DNA of 34,019 bases from Bacteroidales bacterium. Its GTDB lineage: Bacteria > Bacteroidota > Bacteroidia > Bacteroidales > UBA932. Where the stretch lies: positions 1 through 34,019 of the forward strand of contig JAKSJU010000013.1 of NCBI GenBank assembly GCA_024402095.1, given 5' to 3'. The notes under the pieces are model-generated. The model was not told where the DNA came from. It saw only the letters and a program-made list of their open reading frames with translations, and searched no databases. Position 1 is the stretch's first letter, and every line of letters begins with the position of its first letter. The position numbers were made by a program, and so were the translations under genes. This document shows, piece by piece, positions 6,677 to 14,925 of the stretch.

Positions 6677-8398
6677 CTACATTCTTTCCGGCAATTTTAT
6701 GCCCAAAATGGCCATTGACTTACTCAGAACGGATGCAACTGTCTGAATGAGAGACAGTCTGGCAGCCAGAAGGTCCTTGTCTTCCTCTTTCAGGATAGGA
6801 GTCTCGTGGTAATATTGATTGAATTCTTTCGACAAATCGTATGCATAATTTGCAATGACAGCCGGAGAGAACTCCCTCGCGCCCTCCTGAATCTTCTGGG
6901 GATATGTGTTGAGAAGCTTGATCAGACGGATTTCCTTTGCGCTGAATTCCACCTCCGGCACTCTGATTTCCACGTCGCCCGCCTTGCGCAGGATGCTCTT
7001 GATGCGCGCGTGGGTGTACTGGATGAACGGACCGGTATTTCCGTTGAAATCGATGGATTCCTTAGGGTTGAAGAGCATTTTCTTCTTAGGGTCCACCTTG
7101 ATAATGAAATACTTGAGCGCACCCAGTCCTATCATGTGATAGAGTTCCTCTTTCTCTTCTTCGCTCAGGCCTTCGAGTTTGCCGGATTCCTCCGAAGTGG
7201 CCTTGGCCTCTTCGTACATCTTCTGTATGAGGTCGTCGGCATCGACTACGGTGCCCTCGCGTGACTTCATCTTGCCTTCCGGAAGTTCGACCATTCCGTA
7301 GCTGAGATGGAAGATATTGTCCGCCCAGTCGAAGCCCAGCTTCTTGAGCACCAGCTTGAGCACCTGGAAATGGTAGTTCTGCTCGTCGCCGACCACATAC
7401 ACGTGTGAATCGAGCTTGTACTCGCTGAACCTGCGCTCGGCAGTGCCGAGATCCTGGGTGATGTAAACGGAAGTACCGTCGCTGCGGATGAGAAGTTTCC
7501 TGTCAAGTCCGTCCGCCGTAAGGTCGCACCATACAGATCCGTCCGGATCCTTGACGAATACGCCCATATCCAGTCCCCTCTGGACAAGTTCCTTGCCGAG
7601 GAGGTAGGTCTCGTGCTCATAATATGTCTTGTCGAAAGTGATGCCGAGGGCCTTGTAGGTCTGTTCGAATCCGTCGAACACCCATCCGTTCATCTTTGAC
7701 CAGAGAGCGCGGACCTCAGGGTCGTTCTGTTCCCATTTCACGAGCATTTCGTGGACCTTGTCGATAACGGAAGGGTCCTCCTTCTCCATCTTTGCGAACT
7801 CCACGTAGCAGTCGCCAACCAGATGGTCGCCCTTCTTGCCGGTCGACTCCGGAGTGGCTCCGTTGAACCTTTCCTGCCATGCGTACATCGATTTGCAAAT
7901 GTGCACTCCCCTGTCGTTCACGAGCGTGGTCTTGATGACATCCTCTCCGGCCGCCTTCAGAAGGTCTGAAACCGACGAACCGAGCAGGTTGTTGCGTATA
8001 TGTCCGAGATGAAGCGGCTTGTTTGTGTTCGGTGAGGAGAACTCCACCATGACCTTGCGGCCCGTTGACGGCAGCTGGCCGAAATCGGGATCCTGCGCGA
8101 TGGACTGGAAGGTCTCCCTCCAGAATACGGTGGACAGGCTGAGGTTAAGGAAGCCCTGCACCGCGTTGAAAGCGGATATTTCCGGGCAGTTTTCCTTGAG
8201 CCAGGCGCCTATGGCTTCTCCCGTGGCGGCCGGAGCGGCATGCGAGATGCGCAGAAGCGGGAACACCACGAGGGTGTAGTCGCCTTCAAACTCCTTACGT
8301 GTGACGCCCACCTGCATCTGTGAAGCGGGCATTTCTGCATTGTAGAGCGCCTTGACGGCCTCTGAGGCCTTCGTGGCGATGAACAGTTCCGGTGTCAT
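6677..8398 (-). CDS. argS: Arginyl-tRNA synthetase
   Basis: A 573-residue class Ia synthetase that charges tRNA-Arg. After an Arg-tRNA-synthetase N-terminal additional domain (about 1-110), the catalytic domain carries SSPNTNKPLHLGH with the HIGH-type HLGH at 130-133, and the KMSKS-type loop appears as KMKSREG. A DALR anticodon-binding domain occupies the last ~130 residues, starting near FIQYTHARIKSILRKAG, and the protein ends in the usual short hydrophobic tail (LPERM). The start MTPELFIATK at 8398 leaves one base after the rpoD stop; the longer in-frame start at 8488 lies inside rpoD and adds a non-conserved basic stretch. It is cotranscribed with rpoD. Confidence 0.97.
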   Translation of the reverse strand: MTPELFIATKASEAVKALYNAEMPASQMQVGVTRKEFEGDYTLVVFPLLRISHAAPAATGEAIGAWLKENCPEISAFNAVQGFLNLSLSTVFWRETFQSIAQDPDFGQLPSTGRKVMVEFSSPNTNKPLHLGHIRNNLLGSSVSDLLKAAGEDVIKTTLVNDRGVHICKSMYAWQERFNGATPESTGKKGDHLVGDCYVEFAKMEKEDPSVIDKVHEMLVKWEQNDPEVRALWSKMNGWVFDGFEQTYKALGITFDKTYYEHETYLLGKELVQRGLDMGVFVKDPDGSVWCDLTADGLDRKLLIRSDGTSVYITQDLGTAERRFSEYKLDSHVYVVGDEQNYHFQVLKLVLKKLGFDWADNIFHLSYGMVELPEGKMKSREGTVVDADDLIQKMYEEAKATSEESGKLEGLSEEEKEELYHMIGLGALKYFIIKVDPKKKMLFNPKESIDFNGNTGPFIQYTHARIKSILRKAGDVEIRVPEVEFSAKEIRLIKLLNTYPQKIQEGAREFSPAVIANYAYDLSKEFNQYYHETPILKEEDKDLLAARLSLIQTVASVLSKSMAILGIKLPERM

Positions 8399-8399
8399 A

Positions 8400-9260
8400 T
8401 TATCCGAGATAGGTCTTGAGGAGCTTTGATGCTGAAGGTTTCTTGAGCTTGCGGATGGCCTTCTCCTTGATCTGGCGCACACGCTCACGGGTGAGGTCGA
8501 GCCTCTCGCCGATTTCCTCGAGGGTCATCTCCTGGCAGCCGATGCCGAAGAAACTCTTGATAATCTCTCTTTCGCGCACTGTGAGTATCTGCAGTGCCCT
8601 GTCTATCTCAGTGCTGAGGGACTCGTTGGTGAGTCCGTTGTCTGCCATAGGGCTGTCGTCGTTAGGGAGTATGTCAAGCAGTGAGTTGTCTTCTCCTTCC
8701 ACGAACGGAGCATCCACGCTGACGTGGCGTCCGCTGACGCGCAGTGTATCCGCAATCTTGTCGTGAGGGATGTCGATCATCTCTGCCAGCTCCTCCGTGG
8801 ACGGCTGGCGCTCGTGAGTCTGCTCGAACTGTCCGAGAGCCTTGTTGATCTTATTGAGTGAACCTACCTGGTTGAGAGGCAGCCTGACTATTCGGCTCTG
8901 CTCTGCAAGTGCCTGGAGAATGGACTGGCGGATCCACCATACGGCATAGGAGATGAACTTGAATCCTCTGGTCTCATCGAACTTCTCAGCCGCCTTGATA
9001 AGGCCGAGATTTCCCTCGTTGATAAGGTCAGGAAGGCTGAGTCCCTGATTCTGATACTGTTTTGCAACGGAAACGACGAAACGGAGATTGGCTCTTGTAA
9101 GCTTTTCAAGGGCCTCCTGGTCGCCTTTGCGTATGCGCTGCGCAAGTTCCACTTCCTCTTCCGGTGAGACGAGTTCCTCCCTTCCTATCTCCTGAAGGTA
9201 TTTGTCGAGGGATGCACTCTCACGGTTGGTGATTGACTTTGTAATCTTAAGCTGTCTCAT
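8400..9260 (-). CDS. rpoD: Primary sigma factor, Bacteroidota type
   Basis: A 286-residue sigma-70 group protein. Region 1.2 starts at [14 protein letters not shown], region 2 includes the near-invariant [17 protein letters not shown] and the -10-melting [15 protein letters not shown], region 3 follows, and region 4 ends with the helix-turn-helix [20 protein letters not shown]. Region 1.1 and the large non-conserved insert of proteobacterial RpoD are missing, which is the hallmark of the Bacteroidota housekeeping sigma factor. That sigma reads the TAnnTTTG promoters seen elsewhere in this window. It directly precedes argS. A strong hairpin only 14 bases before its ATG lies between it and degQ and may act as a terminator or attenuator. 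Confidence 0.97.
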   Translation of the reverse strand: MRQLKITKSITNRESASLDKYLQEIGREELVSPEEEVELAQRIRKGDQEALEKLTRANLRFVVSVAKQYQNQGLSLPDLINEGNLGLIKAAEKFDETRGFKFISYAVWWIRQSILQALAEQSRIVRLPLNQVGSLNKINKALGQFEQTHERQPSTEELAEMIDIPHDKIADTLRVSGRHVSVDAPFVEGEDNSLLDILPNDDSPMADNGLTNESLSTEIDRALQILTVREREIIKSFFGIGCQEMTLEEIGERLDLTRERVRQIKEKAIRKLKKPSASKLLKTYLG

Positions 9261-9274
9261 ATTGTATAAAAATA

Positions 9275-9306
9275 ATTATCGCGGTCGGAGGTCCGGCCGC
9301 GATAAT
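9275..9306 (-). terminator. Hairpin terminator between degQ and rpoD
   Basis: ATTATCGCGGTCGG (9275-9288) and CCGGCCGCGATAAT (9293-9306) form a 14-bp stem with one mismatch, which can be a G-U pair, around an AGGT loop. On the minus strand it is followed by TTATTTTTATA, a rough U-tract. It suits intrinsic termination of degQ, but it ends 14 bases before the rpoD start codon, so it could also control rpoD leader read-through. Confidence 0.75.
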
Positions 9307-9326
9307 CATATTATCTCAGGCTGAGC

Positions 9327-10748
9327 CTACTCTTCCTTGCCGAATGCGAAGAAGAACGGCCTTCCTGAAGGGGTTACGCCCTCGACAGTCACGGATCTCT
9401 TCGCCTTCTTGGCTATGTCAATGACATCCTGAGGTTTGCGTACCTGCTGATCGTTCACGTATCTGATGACATATCCGTCTTCTGCACCGGCCTGAGCCAT
9501 CTTTCCGTTCCCGGCGGAAGCAATCTCGACTCCACCGTCGGCAGCCTTCAGGCTTGCTCCGTAGAACATCACGCTGCCGTCTTCTGCAACTGTGCCCGTG
9601 GCTTCAGTCTCTCCCTGGAACACTACGTCGAGGATTATCTCCTTTCCGTCCCTGAAGAGCTTGAGCTTAGCCTTGTCGCCAGGATGGAAACCATTGACCT
9701 TTTCCTGCACTGCAGAAGCGCTCTTAACTACCGTAGAATCAATTGCAAGCAATACGTCTCCCTTCTTGACTCCGGCCTTGTCCGCAGCTCCACCCTTTGA
9801 AACCTCGTAGATATATACGCCGGCAAGGGAAGAAAGTTTCAGCTCCGAAGCTATTTTTTCATCAATAGGCTGCATGGTGATTCCGAGCCTTGCTCTCTTG
9901 ACTGAACCGAAGTCGATGAGGTCGCTTACAATCTTCTTGACGATGTTTGACGGTACAGCGAATGAATATCCTGTGTATGAGCCTGTTGTAGATACTATTG
10001 CAGTGTTGATGCCCACAAGTTCGCCGGCCTTGTTGACCAATGCGCCTCCAGAATTTCCCGGGTTCACGGCTGCATCTGTCTGGATGAAGGACTCGATCTT
10101 GAACTCCCCGTTGTAGTTAGGCATCGAGCGGCCTTTCGCGCTGACGATTCCGGCGGTGATTGTCGAGCGGAGCTCTTCTCCGAGAGGGCTTCCGATGGCG
10201 AGCACCCACTCACCGAGACGGAGCTTGTCCGAATCATAGAAAGGAATGACAGGGAGGTTCTCCGCGTTGATCTTGATGAGAGCGACGTCAGTAGCCGGGT
10301 CTGTGCCGACTACGGTTGCCTCGTAAGTCTTGTTATTGTTGAGAGTGACCTCGACCTTGGTGGCGTTTGCTACCACGTGGTTGTTCGTGACGATGTATCC
10401 GTCAGGACGGATGATGACTCCCGATCCGCTGCCCTGCTGCTCACGCTCGCGTGACTGAGGCATGCCGTCACCGAAGAAGAACCTGAAGAAAGGATCATCC
10501 ATCTGGTACTGCTGAACCTGGGTCTTTACCGTTACTTTGACATATACGACAGCGTCCACTGCCGATTCTGCCGCGTATGTGAAATCAGGATAGTCTGACA
10601 ATGACAAATTGACAGTCCTGTATGCAGCTCCGTCAGACTGGCGGACAACTGTGCCGGCATCCCGCGGTGTGGCTGCCGCTACTATTCCGTAGGCTGCAGC
10701 GCTGCTTACCAATACGGAAGCGATTACGGTGATGATGTTTTTGCTCAT
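9327..10748 (-). CDS. degQ: Periplasmic serine protease, DegQ/HtrA family
   Basis: A 473-residue protease/chaperone of the envelope. A signal peptide or N-terminal anchor spans about 1-26 (ITVIASVLVSSAAAYGIVAAA). The trypsin-like domain has the complete triad: His124 in TNNHVVANA, Asp154 in TDPATDVALIKI and Ser233 in NPGNSGGAL. A PDZ domain follows (about 280-370), and a weaker second PDZ fills about 390-470. The DDPFFRFFFG segment near 84-93 is the typical LA loop. Size and order match Do/DegQ proteases that degrade or refold misfolded periplasmic proteins. It lies upstream of rpoD but is separated by a hairpin, and is divergent from dnaN. DegP and DegQ cannot be told apart from sequence alone. 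Confidence 0.94.
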   Translation of the reverse strand: MSKNIITVIASVLVSSAAAYGIVAAATPRDAGTVVRQSDGAAYRTVNLSLSDYPDFTYAAESAVDAVVYVKVTVKTQVQQYQMDDPFFRFFFGDGMPQSREREQQGSGSGVIIRPDGYIVTNNHVVANATKVEVTLNNNKTYEATVVGTDPATDVALIKINAENLPVIPFYDSDKLRLGEWVLAIGSPLGEELRSTITAGIVSAKGRSMPNYNGEFKIESFIQTDAAVNPGNSGGALVNKAGELVGINTAIVSTTGSYTGYSFAVPSNIVKKIVSDLIDFGSVKRARLGITMQPIDEKIASELKLSSLAGVYIYEVSKGGAADKAGVKKGDVLLAIDSTVVKSASAVQEKVNGFHPGDKAKLKLFRDGKEIILDVVFQGETEATGTVAEDGSVMFYGASLKAADGGVEIASAGNGKMAQAGAEDGYVIRYVNDQQVRKPQDVIDIAKKAKRSVTVEGVTPSGRPFFFAFGKEE

Positions 10749-10750
10749 AT

Positions 10751-10765
10751 CTTAAAATGTTTAAG
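10751..10765. promoter_or_regulatory. Small inverted repeat in the degQ leader
   Basis: CTTAAA-ATG-TTTAAG, six-base arms and a three-base gap, two bases upstream of the degQ start. It could be an operator or a weak RNA hairpin covering the start region. AT-rich short palindromes also arise by chance. Confidence 0.25.
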
Positions 10766-10818
10766 TTTTCCGGCGGGGATAAAAGTCAAATAATATGCCA
10801 AGATTTCCGATTATTTGT

Positions 10819-10826
10819 TAAATTTG
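10819..10826 (+). promoter_or_regulatory. -7 box for dnaN
   Basis: TAAATTTG matches TAnnTTTG and is 23 bases before the dnaN ATG. No good -33 box is seen 19-21 bases upstream. Confidence 0.4.
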
Positions 10827-10849
10827 CGTGAAATCAATATAAAAGTAAT

Positions 10850-11971
10850 ATGGAATTCAACGTATCCAGCGCAGAATTGCTCAAGGCCCTTATGGAGGTT
10901 TCCAAGGCCATCCCTTCCAAGACCGCACTCCCAATACTTGAGAACTTTCTCTTCGTACTAAAAGGAGGCAGTTTGACCGTGACGGCTTCAGACCAGGAGC
11001 TCACCCTCCGCACTGCAATAGACGTCATCGACGTCAAGGCCGAGGGCAGCATGGCTGTGCCTGCTCACCAGATCGTGGAGCTTCTCAAGCAGATCCCCGA
11101 CCAGCCTATCGGCATCAAGGCTTCCGACAACGGATCCTTCGAGTGCAGCTGGAGCAACGGTAAATCCACACTTACCTATTTCGCTGCGGACGACTATCCG
11201 CAGGTCAAGGGCGTAGGAGAGGAAGCTCTCACCGTAGAGTTCCCGACCGCCACACTCGTGGAAGGCATCAGCAGCACCATCTACGCTACGGCCGACGATG
11301 AGATGAGACCGGCGATGAACGGTATTTTCTTCGATATCAGTGAAGCTTCCACCACTCTTGTGGCATCCGACTCGCACAAGCTCATCTGCTACACCACCGC
11401 GGACGTCAATGCCCCTCAGGCAGCTTCGTTCATCCTTCACAAAAAGCCTGCTGCCGTCATCAAGCAGATTGCGGACAGGGAGAACGAGACAGTGAAGGCC
11501 ACCTTCGACGAGAACACCGTTGTGTTCCAGTTCGGAGCCACCACGATGATATGCAGACTGATTGTCGGCAAGTATCCGAAATACCGTGACGTCATACCTC
11601 AGAACAATTCCAACATCCTGAAGATTGACCGCGTGCAGCTTCTCAACACCGTGCGCCGCGTATCCGTCTGCGCCAACAAGGCTTCGAACCATATCAAGTT
11701 CGCTCTGAAGCCGGGACAGCTGGAGCTCACCGCACAGGACCTTGGATTCGGACTTGCAGCGTATGAAAAGCTCATCTGCGACTACAACGGGGATGACCTC
11801 ACCATCGGTTTCAAGTCTTCATTCCTCATCGAGATACTTAACAACATGTCCTGCGACACACTCGTAATCAAGTTTGCGGACGCCCGCAGGGCCGCCCTCA
11901 TCGTTCCTTCCGAGGAAGAGGCCGACAGCGAGAAGATCTGCGGCATCATCATGCCGATAATGGTATCATAG
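10850..11971 (+). CDS. dnaN: DNA polymerase III sliding clamp (beta subunit)
   Basis: A 373-residue beta clamp, the ring that holds DNA polymerase III and repair enzymes on DNA. It starts with MEFNVSSAELLKALMEVSKAIPSKTALPILENFLF and carries the three repeated clamp folds of about 120 residues each. The C-terminal DARRAALIVPSEE and IMPIMVS match the family, the final hydrophobic stretch forming part of the partner-binding pocket. The length is standard. It opens a three-gene plus-strand unit with an exonuclease six bases downstream and a degraded FAH-fold protein, and is divergent from degQ. Confidence 0.97.
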   Translation: MEFNVSSAELLKALMEVSKAIPSKTALPILENFLFVLKGGSLTVTASDQELTLRTAIDVIDVKAEGSMAVPAHQIVELLKQIPDQPIGIKASDNGSFECSWSNGKSTLTYFAADDYPQVKGVGEEALTVEFPTATLVEGISSTIYATADDEMRPAMNGIFFDISEASTTLVASDSHKLICYTTADVNAPQAASFILHKKPAAVIKQIADRENETVKATFDENTVVFQFGATTMICRLIVGKYPKYRDVIPQNNSNILKIDRVQLLNTVRRVSVCANKASNHIKFALKPGQLELTAQDLGFGLAAYEKLICDYNGDDLTIGFKSSFLIEILNNMSCDTLVIKFADARRAALIVPSEEEADSEKICGIIMPIMVS

Positions 11972-11977
11972 TCAGTT

Positions 11978-12817
11978 ATGGAACTTAATCTTACCAGGCC
12001 CCTGCTTTTCTTCGACATTGAAAGCACGGGGCTTAATATTCCGACGAACTCCATCATCGAACTTAGTTTCGTCAAAGTGTTTCCCGGGGGCGAGCAGCGC
12101 ATCAAAACCTGGAAAATCAAGCCGTGGGACTACGAAAGAGGCTGTCAGAGGCCTATCGAGCCTGGTGCATCCGAAGTCAACGGAGTCAAGGACGCAGACC
12201 TCGTGGACTGTCCTACATTCTTTGACTGCGCCGGAGAGATAGCCGAATGGCTGAAGGATTCCGACCTTGCGGGCTTCAATTCCTTCAAGTTCGACCTTCC
12301 GATGCTGGCCGAGGAGTTCGAGAGAGCCCGTCTGGCAGGAAAGGACGTGAACGTTGACCTTCACGAGCCTAAAATGGTGGACGTGCAGAACATATTCCAC
12401 GCTATGGAGCCGAGAAACCTGCGCGCGGCCTACCGCTTCTATTGCGGGGGCGAGGATTTCGAGAACGCCCATACCGCCGAGGCCGACACAGTGGCCACAT
12501 ACGAGGTACTCAAGGCCCAGCTTGACAAGTATCCGGAAGTCCTGAAGAACAGCGTCGATGACCTAGCCAAGTTTGTCAACCGCAAATTCGTGGACTTTGA
12601 CGGGCATCTCATCTACAACGAGGCCGGAGAGGCCGTGGTCAATTTCGGCAAGCACAAGGGCAAGACGGCACGAGAAGTCTACAATACCGAGAGGTCATAT
12701 TTCGCGTGGATAGCCCAGGGGACTTTCTCCCTGGACACCAAGCGCCAGTTCGCAAGGCTGGAGGAAGAGTTCGGCAGGGAAAAGCTTGCCGCAAAATTCA
12801 ACGGCACACTGTTTTAG
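11978..12817 (+). CDS. DEDDh 3'-5' exonuclease with C-terminal DUF3820-like domain
   Basis: A 279-residue DnaQ/RNase T-superfamily nuclease. The acidic motifs are FDIEST (Asp13, Glu15), the Exo II segment GFNSFKFDLPML (Asp106) and the Exo III His165/Asp170 in AHTAEADT, so it should be active with two metal ions on single-stranded DNA or RNA ends. The last third (from about 200) has VVNFGKHKGKTAREV, which resembles the small DUF3820 module found at the C-terminus of some exonucleases. The gene follows dnaN by six bases, and the protein ends in NGTLF, faintly like the QLxLF clamp-binding peptide. Whether it proofreads for the polymerase or acts in repair is inference. Confidence 0.9.
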   Translation: MELNLTRPLLFFDIESTGLNIPTNSIIELSFVKVFPGGEQRIKTWKIKPWDYERGCQRPIEPGASEVNGVKDADLVDCPTFFDCAGEIAEWLKDSDLAGFNSFKFDLPMLAEEFERARLAGKDVNVDLHEPKMVDVQNIFHAMEPRNLRAAYRFYCGGEDFENAHTAEADTVATYEVLKAQLDKYPEVLKNSVDDLAKFVNRKFVDFDGHLIYNEAGEAVVNFGKHKGKTAREVYNTERSYFAWIAQGTFSLDTKRQFARLEEEFGREKLAAKFNGTLF

Positions 12818-12820
12818 GTC

Positions 12821-13390
12821 ATGAATATCGTCGTAAGGACAGCCGGGGGCCGGTATATCGTCAGGCCCGACACCACCTGGGAGAGGGACAATGAAGATGT
12901 CTTTCTGCCGGAGTTCGTCGACCGTGTCAGCTATGCTCCGGTGCTGTTCGCGAGGATAAGCAAGCCTGGAAGGAGCGTTTCCGAAAAATTCGCGGAAAGA
13001 TATTATGACGGCATCGGATACGGCGTTCTGCTGTACCCTGAAGACTTGATTGACGGTAGCGAGGAGGGGTTCAGCTGCGCTTCGTGCCTGGACCACACTT
13101 CCTTCCTGACCTTTCCCGTATATAATAAGGTCACGCTAGGACGTCCGGGCAATATCTTCGAGCTGCAGTGCGGCTCCGAGACAATCTTCAGCCACAGCGG
13201 GGCCAGCGCAGAGATGATATGCAAGGCCATAGAAGAGGCCACACGCTATATATACATCCGTACCGGAGACATTCTGGCCATTGAGCTTGAGAGCAGAAAA
13301 CTTCTTTGCTCGAGAGAGGAGGGAGAAGTTCACGTCACCGGGAAATTCTGCCGGAACGACAACGTTCTGGACTTTAAAATCATTTTCTAG
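12821..13390 (+). CDS. Degenerate fumarylacetoacetase-fold protein, probably non-catalytic
   Basis: A 189-residue protein that matches, from my knowledge of the family, the core of FAH-type hydrolases: SVSEKFAERYYDGIGYGV corresponds to their KFAHRYYDEIGIGI segment, VYNKVTLG and the closing RTGDILAIEL also fit. The metal-binding glutamates expected in a YEVEL-type motif are replaced by YAPVLF (38-43), and the FTARD segment is LYPED (71-75), so hydrolysis is unlikely. The usual N-terminal part is also shortened. It starts three bases after the exonuclease stop and is the last gene of the dnaN unit. A structural or regulatory role is possible, but nothing visible decides which. Confidence 0.72.
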   Translation: MNIVVRTAGGRYIVRPDTTWERDNEDVFLPEFVDRVSYAPVLFARISKPGRSVSEKFAERYYDGIGYGVLLYPEDLIDGSEEGFSCASCLDHTSFLTFPVYNKVTLGRPGNIFELQCGSETIFSHSGASAEMICKAIEEATRYIYIRTGDILAIELESRKLLCSREEGEVHVTGKFCRNDNVLDFKIIF

Positions 13391-13413
13391 TTTCAGAAAA
13401 AATCGTAACTTTG
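13383..13413 (+). promoter_or_regulatory. Promoter of tRNA-Thr
   Basis: TTTT (13383-13386), 19 bases, then TAACTTTG (13406-13413), a perfect TAnnTTTG -7 box ending seven bases before the tRNA. The -33 part overlaps the stop of the preceding gene. Confidence 0.7.
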
Positions 13414-13420
13414 CACCAAC

Positions 13421-13493
13421 GCCACTTTAGCTCAGTCGGTAGAGCAGCGCATTCGTAACGCGCAGGTCGCGAGTTCGAGCCTCGTGAGTGGCT
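13421..13493 (+). tRNA. tRNA-Thr (anticodon CGU)
   Basis: A 73-base tRNA folds completely: acceptor stem GCCACTT with GAGTGGC, D-arm GCTC/GAGC, anticodon stem GCGCA/CGCGC with loop TTCGTAA, T-arm GCGAG/CTCGT with TTCGAGC, and discriminator T. The anticodon CGT reads the threonine codon ACG. There is one A-C mismatch at the top of the anticodon stem (positions 31-39). No 3' CCA is encoded. Confidence 0.95.
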
Positions 13494-13517
13494 CAAATAA
13501 CTTTAACTAATAACAAG

Positions 13518-14906
13518 ATGAAAAAAATAATCTTTGCAGTGGCGATATTTGCCACTTTTTCTTTGTCCCTGAATGCACAGTCAGTGTATGATGAGATCAA
13601 GCAGGACCCTCAGAGGGCTGCAGGGAACCTTCACCATTATGAAGCACCGGAAGTGGTTACCGACACTCCGGCCCCAAAAGGTTATACTCCTTTCTATGTC
13701 AGCCACTACGGACGTCACGGAAGCCGCTACCAGACCAGCACAAGCGGATACAAGCGTCTGGTTCCCCTCTTTGAGGAGCTTGAGAAAGAGGGCCTTCTCA
13801 CCGATACCGGAAAGAGTCTGGCAGCCGACATAAAGACGCTCTATGACGAGCATGACAGAATGGAGGGACTGCTCACGCTCAGGGGAGGTCAGGAGCATCA
13901 GGGCATTGCACAGAGACTTTACGACAGAGTTCCTGAGGTATTCAACCAGCCGGACAGAAACACAGTGTTCTGCGTTTCCACCCCTGTTCACAGAGTACTC
14001 GAGAGCCTGGCTAACTTTACACTTTCACTCAAGGGCAATGCACCTCAGCTCAGGATGCTTGTCCTGGCAGGTGACAGATTCGGAGACTATCTCTGCTTTG
14101 ACAAGTACAACCGTTTCAGAAGTATGAGGCCATTCGCAATCATTGACTCGGTCAAGACTGAACGCCTGGATCCGGAGCGTTTCATCTGCTCCGTTTTCAC
14201 TGATACCGCGAAGGCCATGGCAATCCTCTCGCGACCACCTCAGCAGGAAGCTTCTTCCAGCCATCGCCAGATGCCTGCAGGTGCCCAGAATGCTCCACAG
14301 AATGCTCAGTTCGCAGCCATGATGCGTCCTCGCGGCATGTCCGCTTCATCATTCATGTCAAACGTATTCTCAGCAGGCAGCATCTATGGATGTCTTGACC
14401 GGAACAATCCTGACGTTTTTCGCTATTTCACCATGGATGAGCTTTACCAGCTCTGGTACTGCGACAATATGAACATTCTCAACAGCTACGGCTTCACCGT
14501 GGAGAATGAAAGCGGCACCACTCTTACAGCCCAACTGGTTGTCAAGGATATACTCGAAAAGGCGAACAGCGCAGTAGAAGGAAACAACAGGGCTGCAGAC
14601 CTCAGATTCGGCCACGATACAGGCATAGGACCTCTCCTTGCACTACTCAAGGTAGAAGGCTATGACAGGGTTCTGTCTCTCTCTGATGACAACCTCGAAT
14701 ACTGGCCGGGTTACAAATACCTTCCTATGGGTTCAAACCTTCAGATGATTTTCTATAAGAACAAGAAGGGAGAGGTGCTCGTGAAATTGCTCCGTAATGA
14801 GAACGAGACTGTTATCCCCGCCCTCAAGCCTTTCAAGGGACCATACTACAAGTGGTCCGAGCTCAAGGCCTATCTTGAAGGCCTCGTAGCCGATTGTCCG
14901 ATGTAA
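13518..14906 (+). CDS. Secreted histidine acid phosphatase (phytase/MINPP-like)
   Basis: A 462-residue branch-2 histidine phosphatase. The signal peptide is clear (MKKIIFAVAIFATFSLSLNA, cleaved before or after Q21), so it acts in the periplasm or outside. The catalytic RHG motif is SHYGRHGSRY (Arg66-His67) and the proton-donor HD is in FGHDTG (His366-Asp367). The substrate is a phosphomonoester; inositol phosphates are likely by family, but this is inference. Residues ~238-280 form a Q/A/P/M-rich insertion that looks flexible. The start at 13518 gives a clean signal peptide; the in-frame ATG at 13488 lies inside the tRNA. It is followed 19 bases later by a metal exporter gene. Confidence 0.87.
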   Translation: MKKIIFAVAIFATFSLSLNAQSVYDEIKQDPQRAAGNLHHYEAPEVVTDTPAPKGYTPFYVSHYGRHGSRYQTSTSGYKRLVPLFEELEKEGLLTDTGKSLAADIKTLYDEHDRMEGLLTLRGGQEHQGIAQRLYDRVPEVFNQPDRNTVFCVSTPVHRVLESLANFTLSLKGNAPQLRMLVLAGDRFGDYLCFDKYNRFRSMRPFAIIDSVKTERLDPERFICSVFTDTAKAMAILSRPPQQEASSSHRQMPAGAQNAPQNAQFAAMMRPRGMSASSFMSNVFSAGSIYGCLDRNNPDVFRYFTMDELYQLWYCDNMNILNSYGFTVENESGTTLTAQLVVKDILEKANSAVEGNNRAADLRFGHDTGIGPLLALLKVEGYDRVLSLSDDNLEYWPGYKYLPMGSNLQMIFYKNKKGEVLVKLLRNENETVIPALKPFKGPYYKWSELKAYLEGLVADCPM

Positions 14907-14925
14907 TTTTCAGTATTTTTCGGAT

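Noticed and set aside
10988..11692. Minus-strand 234-codon frame
   Set aside because: Entirely antisense to dnaN, with no motif and no promoter.
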